A DNA stretch of 64,000 nt from Neobacillus cucumis. GTDB taxonomy: Bacteria > Bacillota > Bacilli > Bacillales_B > DSM-18226. The notes under the pieces were generated by a model. It searched no databases, was not told the DNA's origin, and saw only the letters and a list, made by a program, of their open reading frames with translations. Numbering within the stretch: position 1 is the first letter of the stretch; each line of letters opens with the position of its first letter. The position numbers and the translations under genes were made by a program. The stretch lies in NCBI RefSeq assembly GCF_016107705.1, contig NZ_JAEHGC010000002.1, positions 62,001 through 126,000 of the forward strand, in the 5' to 3' direction. Below, in pieces: positions 62,338 to 64,000 of this stretch.

Positions 62338-63402
62338 TTATTTTGGACTAAAGGTTTTTAATTCTTTTTGAGTTTCAGGAACATTTATTTTACCGGCTTT
62401 TATTTTTTTTACCCATTCTTTTACAGCTGCATCAATATTTGTTTTGTTAGAAGCTTTTTCATTGATTGGTGCTAAGCCTACACCATCTTCAGTTAAACCG
62501 TATAACGTAACTTTGCCGCCAGGGAACTTTCCATCTTTGGCTTTCTGGGATAGATCTTGGACTGCTACATCAACGCGCTTAAGAGCGGATGTAAGAACGA
62601 CATCCGGTCCCATATCTGCTTGGTCACGGTCAACCCCAATTACCCAAATTTGTTTGTTAGGGTCTTTTTTCTTTAAATCATTGGCTTCTTTGAATACACC
62701 AACACCAGTGGCTCCTGCAGCGTGAAAAATTACATCTGCGCCTGTAGAATACATTTTAGCAGCGATGGCTTGTCCAACCTCAGCTTTGTCAAAAGCACCT
62801 GCATATTGAACATCGACTTTTACTGTAGGATTTGCAGCCTTTACTCCAGCTAAGTAACCAGTTTCAAATCGTTCGGTCACAGGGATTTTCATCCCTCCAA
62901 TAAATCCAATATGGTTAGATTTTGTCGAAAGAGCAGCTGCTATACCCGCAAGGAATCCTGCCTCTTGCTCTTTAAAAAGAATACTAGCAACGTTTGGCTG
63001 TTTAACCTCAGCATCAACGATGGCAAATTCAGTATTTTTTTGCTGCTTCGCAATTTCTTCTACGGCATTTGGCATTAAGAAACCTATCCCATATACTAGG
63101 TCATACCCTTGGCGAACAAGTGTATTTAGGTTTGTTGTATAATCGGCATCTGATTGGGATTGAAGGTAATCATAGCCGCCTTTACCTTTTGTCAGACCAT
63201 TTTTTTTACCAAAGTTTTCAAGTCCTTCCCATGAAGACTGATTAAAGGATTTATCATCGACACCACCGATATCAGTAACCATTGCTACAGAGAAGGTTTT
63301 TCCTTTCGCAGTTTCGTTCTCGTTACTTTTTCCACACGCCCCTAATAGTGTACCCGCAGCCAGTACAAGTGATAAGGCCATTCCAATTTTACGCTTTTTC
63401 AA
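62338..63402 (-). CDS. BMP family nucleoside-binding lipoprotein
   Basis: A 354-aa lipoprotein of the basic membrane protein family, with lipobox LLGACGKS and the segments [21 protein letters not shown] and [26 protein letters not shown] proteins bind purine/pyrimidine nucleosides for ABC importers. In an operon with psuK and psuG it is probably a pseudouridine receptor. TTG start after AGGGAGG. No ATPase or permease genes follow, so it must share the importer of another locus. Confidence 0.88.
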   Translation of the reverse strand: MKKRKIGMALSLVLAAGTLLGACGKSNENETAKGKTFSVAMVTDIGGVDDKSFNQSSWEGLENFGKKNGLTKGKGGYDYLQSQSDADYTTNLNTLVRQGYDLVYGIGFLMPNAVEEIAKQQKNTEFAIVDAEVKQPNVASILFKEQEAGFLAGIAAALSTKSNHIGFIGGMKIPVTERFETGYLAGVKAANPTVKVDVQYAGAFDKAEVGQAIAAKMYSTGADVIFHAAGATGVGVFKEANDLKKKDPNKQIWVIGVDRDQADMGPDVVLTSALKRVDVAVQDLSQKAKDGKFPGGKVTLYGLTEDGVGLAPINEKASNKTNIDAAVKEWVKKIKAGKINVPETQKELKTFSPK

Positions 63403-63434
63403 AGTATGTGCCTCCCTATGATGTTGTAAGGTTT

Positions 63435-63446
63435 AAACATTTGTTT
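63435..63446. promoter_or_regulatory. Small dyad in the pseudouridine operon leader
   Basis: AAACA-TT-TGTTT lies between the predicted promoter and the first gene, a possible operator for the HTH of PsuK or another repressor. Confidence 0.35.
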
Positions 63447-63467
63447 GGTTATTAAACTTATGTTTGT

Positions 63468-63496
63468 ATTATACTTCGGATTTATTGCTTGGTCAA
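63468..63496 (-). promoter_or_regulatory. Sigma-A promoter of the pseudouridine operon
   Basis: On the minus strand TTGACC (63496-63491), 17-bp spacer, TATAAT (63473-63468). Confidence 0.75.
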
Positions 63497-63553
63497 CAGC
63501 ATCCTTTCTGGATATAATTTCTTTAAATACCTAGTTGAAAAGAGGATATATAG

Positions 63554-64000
63554 ATGGAAAAAGATTTATTGGGGAAGCGTATAGCAATAGCTGGATCAAG
63601 GAAGATCGAAGAAATCAGTACACTTATAATAAAACAAGGAGGTATCCCGGTACTTCGGCCATTGCAAGGAACGGTCCTCTTATCTGAGAATGAAGTAGAG
63701 TCGGATTTACAAAGGTTTATTCGTGATGGAGCGGATTGGGTGATTTTTACAACAGGAATGGGCACAACCACTCTATATGAATTGGCTAAAAAATTGGATG
63801 TTGAAAAGGAGTTTTTACATATCATCCGTCAAGCCAAAGCTGCATCAAGAGGATATAAAACCTTATCAGCATTAAAAGAACTTGGGGTTAAACCCGTTGC
63901 CGTTGACGAGGATGGGACGACAAAGGGATTAATTCAATCCCTGGAAAGCTTTGATTTCTCGGGAAAAAAGGTCATGCTCCAGCTCCATGGTGAAAAGGCA
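63554..64000 (+). CDS. Uroporphyrinogen-III synthase-like protein, partial
   Basis: The frame from ATG 63554 (AGAGGA seven bases upstream) is open to the window edge, giving the first 149 aa. The GKRIAIAGSRKIEE N-terminus, RDGADWVIFTTGMGTTTLYE and ALKELGVKPVAVDED regions match the HemD fold. A stand-alone HemD-like protein in bacilli may serve haem/sirohaem synthesis or be a regulatory paralogue; the neighbours give no hint. The 3' end lies beyond the window. Confidence 0.75.
   Translation, partial: MEKDLLGKRIAIAGSRKIEEISTLIIKQGGIPVLRPLQGTVLLSENEVESDLQRFIRDGADWVIFTTGMGTTTLYELAKKLDVEKEFLHIIRQAKAASRGYKTLSALKELGVKPVAVDEDGTTKGLIQSLESFDFSGKKVMLQLHGEKA

Overview
The window is about 64 kb of low-GC DNA with strong AGGAGG-type ribosome-binding sites, many TTG/GTG starts, cre-like boxes and Rho-independent terminators. 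Together with a phaP-phaQ / phaR-phaB-phaC cluster of the Bacillus megaterium type, this points to a chromosome of a spore-forming Bacillaceae (Bacillus/Neobacillus-like). I cannot name the species. I saw no rRNA, tRNA, CRISPR array, insertion sequence or prophage.

Layout. (1) 0.2-9.2 kb: malonate use. A divergent pair of transcripts carries the Na+:malonate symporter (madL-madM, minus) and the biotin-independent malonate decarboxylase operon (GntR regulator-mdcH-A-B-C-DE-G, plus), with beta and gamma subunits fused in one ORF. The shared promoter region holds two matching operators and a cre box. (2) 9.5-16.7 kb: two M20 amidohydrolases, a FadR-type GntR regulator, a polar amino-acid ABC transporter and a gamma-glutamyl hydrolase-like amidotransferase, probably for scavenging acylated or gamma-glutamyl amino acids. 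(3) 16.8-19.4 kb: an Rrf2 regulator and a YhgE/Pip membrane protein. (4) 19.5-31.3 kb: a GAF/PucR regulator divergent from a leucine/isovalerate operon (acyl-CoA dehydrogenase, acetoacetyl-CoA synthetase, methylcrotonyl-CoA carboxylase subunits, HMG-CoA lyase, methylglutaconyl-CoA hydratase, then scoA-scoB). (5) 31.9-38.0 kb: poly-3-hydroxybutyrate genes (thiolase, a FabG-like reductase, phaP, phaQ, phaR, phaB, phaC). (6) 38.3-45.0 kb: an Lrp regulator divergent from phenylalanine dehydrogenase, 2-oxo-acid dehydrogenase E1alpha/E1beta/E2 without E3, and an amino-acid permease. (7) 46.0-59.8 kb: a phenylacetate (paa) cluster with PaaX. (8) 60.3-63.4 kb: a pseudouridine catabolic operon. (9) 63.6 kb to the edge: the start of a uroporphyrinogen-III synthase-like gene.

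How it fits together. Malonate, leucine and phenylalanine/phenylacetate routes all end in acetyl-CoA, acetoacetate or acetoacetyl-CoA, and the PHB genes sit between them, so the region looks like a carbon-funnelling island. The most notable points are: an apparently complete phenylalanine to phenylacetyl-CoA to central metabolism route in which the E1/E2 genes may act on phenylpyruvate; two 52-bp-period tandem repeat arrays with the same internal skeleton that bracket the paa cluster; a phaC gene whose homologous start falls on an AUU (or AUC) codon; and the lack of paaE.
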